A DNA stretch of 32,767 bases. Origin: Arthrobacter sp. Alg241-R88. GTDB lineage: Bacteria; Actinomycetota; Actinomycetes; Actinomycetales; Micrococcaceae. The stretch covers positions 1,013,331 through 1,046,097 of the forward strand of contig NZ_UNRG01000001.1 of assembly GCF_900537115.1 (NCBI RefSeq), given 5' to 3'. Shown here piece by piece: positions 30,574-32,767 of the stretch. Within the stretch, counting starts at the first letter, position 1. Every line of letters starts with the position of its first letter. The notes below the pieces were generated by a model. That model was not told the DNA's origin. It did not search any database and saw only the letters and a program-made list of their open reading frames with translations. Made by a program: the position numbers and the translations under genes.

Positions 30574-30600
30574 GGCTCCTGCTACGTCACGGCAGGAGCC
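30574..30600 (+). terminator. Hairpin after the epimerase gene
   Basis: GGCTCCTGC and GCAGGAGCC form a perfect 9-bp stem around TACGTCACG, 30 bp after the stop. A second inverted repeat, CTGGAT-N6-ATCCAG, precedes it at 30550-30567. Confidence 0.5.
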
Positions 30601-30613
30601 TGCGCCCCACCTC

Positions 30614-30652
30614 AAAAGACCCGGCCCGCCATCGGCGGTCCGGGTCCTTTTG
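30614..30652. terminator. Bidirectional rho-independent terminator between the epimerase gene and xylB
   Basis: GACCCGGCCCGCC pairs with GGCGGTCCGGGTC around ATC with one mismatch. It has AAAA on the left and CTTTTG on the right, so both convergent transcripts would end in a T run. Confidence 0.85.
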
Positions 30653-30665
30653 TTGGTGAGAATAC

Positions 30666-32084
30666 CTAGGCGTACAGCGAGGCGCACCTGCGGTAGCGGG
30701 CCAGCACCCCGCCGTCGTCCTGCCCTGCGGGGACGTCGACGGCGTCGAGCGCCCACTGCGGAAACTGCCCCGTGAGTGCCGCGGCGGCCTGGCGCGCGGC
30801 GCCGTCGGCTACGTATTCCCCGGGACGCGGCACGGTGACCTCGACTCCCAGCAGCTGCGCTGCCGCCTCCTGCACGGCAGCGGACTGTGCCCCGCCGCCC
30901 ACCAGGATGATCCGCCCGGCCTCGACTCCCTGCTGCTGGAGGGCCGCCAGCCCGTCCGCCAGCGAACACACCACGCCTTCGACGGCGGCGCGTGCCAGAT
31001 TGGCGGGGGTGTAGTTGCGCCGGGTAATCCCATGCAGGGATCCTGTGGCGTCGGGCAGGTTTGGCGTCCGCTCACCGTCGAAATAGGGCACGAGGGTCAA
31101 GCCCCCGGCACCGCTTTCGGCGGAGAGCGCCAGCTCGGTGAACTCCGGCAGGCTGACGTCCAGCAGGGCTGCGGTGGCATCAAAAACCCGGGTGGCGTTG
31201 AGCGTGCACACCAGCGGCAGGTAATTCCCGGCCGCGTCCGCAAACCCTGCCACCAGCCCGGACGGGTCGGCGGCGGCTGTACCGGACACGGCAAAGACCG
31301 TTCCGGACGTGCCCAGCGACATCACTACATCGCCGACGCCGGCACCAACACCCAGCGCCGCTGCCGCGTTGTCCCCGGCGCCGGCGGCCACGAGGGCGCC
31401 GGCGGGAGTCTTGCCTGCGACGTCCAGCGGGCCCAGCACTTCGGGCAGCAGCGGGACGTGCCCCAGTGACGAATCCAGGACGTCCGGAAGGTACCGGCCC
31501 GACGCCGTCGAATAATAGCCCGTACCGGAGGCGTCGGACCGGTCCGTGGTCAAGGCCTCAAGGCTTCCCGGTCCGCTGCCTTCGCCGTAGCCCAGCAGCC
31601 GCCAGGTCAGCCAGTCGTGCGGCAGGCAGACCGCCGCAACCTTCGCCGCGTTCTCCGGCTCATTTTCGGCCAGCCAGTGCAGCTTCGTGAGCGTCAGCGA
31701 CGCTACCGGGACAGTACCCGTGGCACCCGCCCAGTAGCTGGCGCCAGCGGCAGGGTCGCCGTCACCCGCGGTGCGGATCAGCTCCAGCGCCGCACCGGCA
31801 CTGCGCGTGTCGTTCCACAGGAGCGCAGGCCGGATCACCCGGCCGTCGCTGTCCAGGCACACCATGCCGTGCTGCTGGCCCCCGACCGAAACCGCTGCGA
31901 CGTCGTCCAGTCCGCCGGCCTTCGTGATCGCCTCCTGCAGGGCTGCCCACCAGTGGTCCGGGTGGACTTCGGTGCCCTCCGGGTGGCTGGCCCTGCCTTC
32001 GCGGACAAGTGCTCCGGTGTCCGCATCACGGATCACCACTTTGCAGGACTGCGTGGAGCTGTCGATACCTGCTACGAGTGCCAT
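30666..32084 (-). CDS. xylB: Xylulokinase
   Basis: A 472-residue FGGY-family kinase that phosphorylates D-xylulose to xylulose 5-phosphate. Seen: [15 protein letters not shown] at the N-terminus (ATP-site Asp8 region), [11 protein letters not shown] (substrate loop), [11 protein letters not shown], catalytic-base region [44 protein letters not shown] and the adenosine motif [16 protein letters not shown] 32084 lies 2 bp after the xylA stop; the frame is open further upstream but that part is the shadow of xylA, not a fusion. It forms an operon with xylA and converges on the MocA/DUF993 operon through a shared terminator. Confidence 0.95.
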   Translation of the reverse strand: MALVAGIDSSTQSCKVVIRDADTGALVREGRASHPEGTEVHPDHWWAALQEAITKAGGLDDVAAVSVGGQQHGMVCLDSDGRVIRPALLWNDTRSAGAALELIRTAGDGDPAAGASYWAGATGTVPVASLTLTKLHWLAENEPENAAKVAAVCLPHDWLTWRLLGYGEGSGPGSLEALTTDRSDASGTGYYSTASGRYLPDVLDSSLGHVPLLPEVLGPLDVAGKTPAGALVAAGAGDNAAAALGVGAGVGDVVMSLGTSGTVFAVSGTAAADPSGLVAGFADAAGNYLPLVCTLNATRVFDATAALLDVSLPEFTELALSAESGAGGLTLVPYFDGERTPNLPDATGSLHGITRRNYTPANLARAAVEGVVCSLADGLAALQQQGVEAGRIILVGGGAQSAAVQEAAAQLLGVEVTVPRPGEYVADGAARQAAAALTGQFPQWALDAVDVPAGQDDGGVLARYRRCASLYA

Positions 32085-32086
32085 GG

Positions 32087-32767
32087 TCAGCGTGCGTTGA
32101 GGAGGTGTTCGATGGCGAGCTGGTTGAGGCGGACGAAGGCGAAGGAGCGTTCGGCTGCTTTGTCGGCGTCGAAGTCTTCGAACGCGGTGGTGTCGTTGAG
32201 CAGGTCGGTGGCGGTTTCGCCGGCGGTGAGGGTGGTTTCGCCGAGTTCGAAGACGCCGGAGGCGGCGAGGGCTTCCTGGACCTGGGGGTCGGCGCGGAAC
32301 GCGGTGGCGCGTTCTTTCAGGAGCAGGTACATGGCCATGTTGGCTTTGGCCGATTCCCAGACGCCGTCGTAGCCGTCGGTGCGGGAAGGCTTGTGGTCGA
32401 AGTGCCGCGGGCCCTCGTAGCGGCTGCCGCGGTTGGGGATGCCGTTTTCGAGCAGGTCCACGGTGAAGAACGCGCTGGTGAGGTCGCCGTGGCCGAAGAC
32501 GAGGTCCTGGTCGTACTTGATGCCGCGCTGGCCGTTGAGGTCGATGTGGAACAGCTTGCCGGCCCACAGGGCCTGGGCGATCCCGTGGGTGAAGTTCAGC
32601 CCGGCCATCTGCTCGTGCCCGGTTTCGGGGTTCAGGCCCACGATGTCGCCGTGTTCGAGCTGGGCGATGAACGCCAGGCCGTGCCCGACGGTGGGCAGGA
32701 AAATATCGCCGCGGGGTTCGTTGGGCTTGGGCTCCAGGGCGATCCGCAGGTTGTAGCCCTTGTCCTT
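32087..32767 (-). CDS. xylA: Xylose isomerase, C-terminal part (truncated by window edge)
   Basis: The last 226 residues of a metal-dependent enzyme interconverting D-xylose and D-xylulose. Seen from the window edge: [20 protein letters not shown] with the active-site Glu and Lys, [20 protein letters not shown] with a second Glu and His, [20 protein letters not shown] and FGHGD with the metal-binding Asp residues, and the C-terminal [20 protein letters not shown], characteristic of the actinobacterial (class I, about 390-residue) form. The start lies beyond the right end. It is followed 2 bp later by xylB. Codon use is strongly biased, suggesting high expression. Upstream regulation is not visible. 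Confidence 0.96.
   Translation of the reverse strand, partial: KDKGYNLRIALEPKPNEPRGDIFLPTVGHGLAFIAQLEHGDIVGLNPETGHEQMAGLNFTHGIAQALWAGKLFHIDLNGQRGIKYDQDLVFGHGDLTSAFFTVDLLENGIPNRGSRYEGPRHFDHKPSRTDGYDGVWESAKANMAMYLLLKERATAFRADPQVQEALAASGVFELGETTLTAGETATDLLNDTTAFEDFDADKAAERSFAFVRLNQLAIEHLLNAR

Noticed and set aside
30666..32567. A 633-residue frame that would extend xylulokinase far upstream
   Set aside because: The added part lies wholly inside xylA in another frame and is Arg/Pro-rich noise; ATG 32084 begins a normal xylulokinase.

Overview
The window is about 32.8 kb of high-GC, gene-dense actinobacterial chromosome. GTG starts are frequent, -10 boxes are of the TAGNNT type, and many genes overlap by 1 to 4 bp. 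Protein style (long AceE-type E1, DUF3052, AhpE, the DUF34/Nif3 plus coiled-coil CT398-like pair near rnpB, GAPDH of about 490 residues) points to Micrococcaceae, most likely Arthrobacter or Pseudarthrobacter. That assignment is inference from recognised families; no 16S rRNA is present. I see no phage, IS transposase or CRISPR array.

Layout. (1) 1-3250: 5' end of aceE (minus), then DUF3052 protein, one-domain peroxiredoxin and a SIRT4-like sirtuin (plus), tRNA-Val with a strong terminator, and a small gene that looks frameshifted. (2) 3440-12430: a sugar-acid block. It has an IclR regulator, an MHS-type MFS transporter, a D-2-hydroxyacid dehydrogenase (minus), divergent from an operon of beta-hydroxyacid dehydrogenase, gluconate 5-dehydrogenase-like SDR and L-idonate 5-dehydrogenase-like MDR; then a GntR/FCD regulator (minus) and 6-phosphogluconate dehydrogenase. 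Repeated TGTTCA/TGAA half-sites in three promoters suggest one IclR regulon. The inferred route is idonate to 5-ketogluconate to gluconate, feeding the oxidative pentose phosphate pathway. No gluconate kinase is in the window. (3) 12469-14619: sulfur block, cysE, cysK and msrA, all minus. (4) 14721-18373: Nif3-family protein, a coiled-coil protein with a decayed zinc ribbon, a large inverted repeat, yaaA (minus), the RNase P RNA gene, and TspO. (5) 18634-22861: long-form GAPDH, a 69-residue helical protein, an exported HNH nuclease, peptide deformylase, tRNA-His and oligoribonuclease. (6) 23030-24583: polytopic mannosyltransferase of the MptA/B type. (7) 24576-32767: a second carbohydrate block. 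A LacI regulator is translationally coupled to an alpha/beta-hydrolase and followed by an AlkD-like protein (all minus). It is divergent from a three-gene operon of Gfo/Idh/MocA oxidoreductase, DUF993 protein and sugar isomerase/epimerase. xylB and the 3' part of xylA converge on this operon.

The most interesting unit is the LacI/hydrolase versus MocA/DUF993/epimerase divergon at 25267-30543. It has the architecture of a complete inducible catabolic system, and I cannot name its substrate. Second is the proposed IclR regulon with 19-bp-spaced half-sites.
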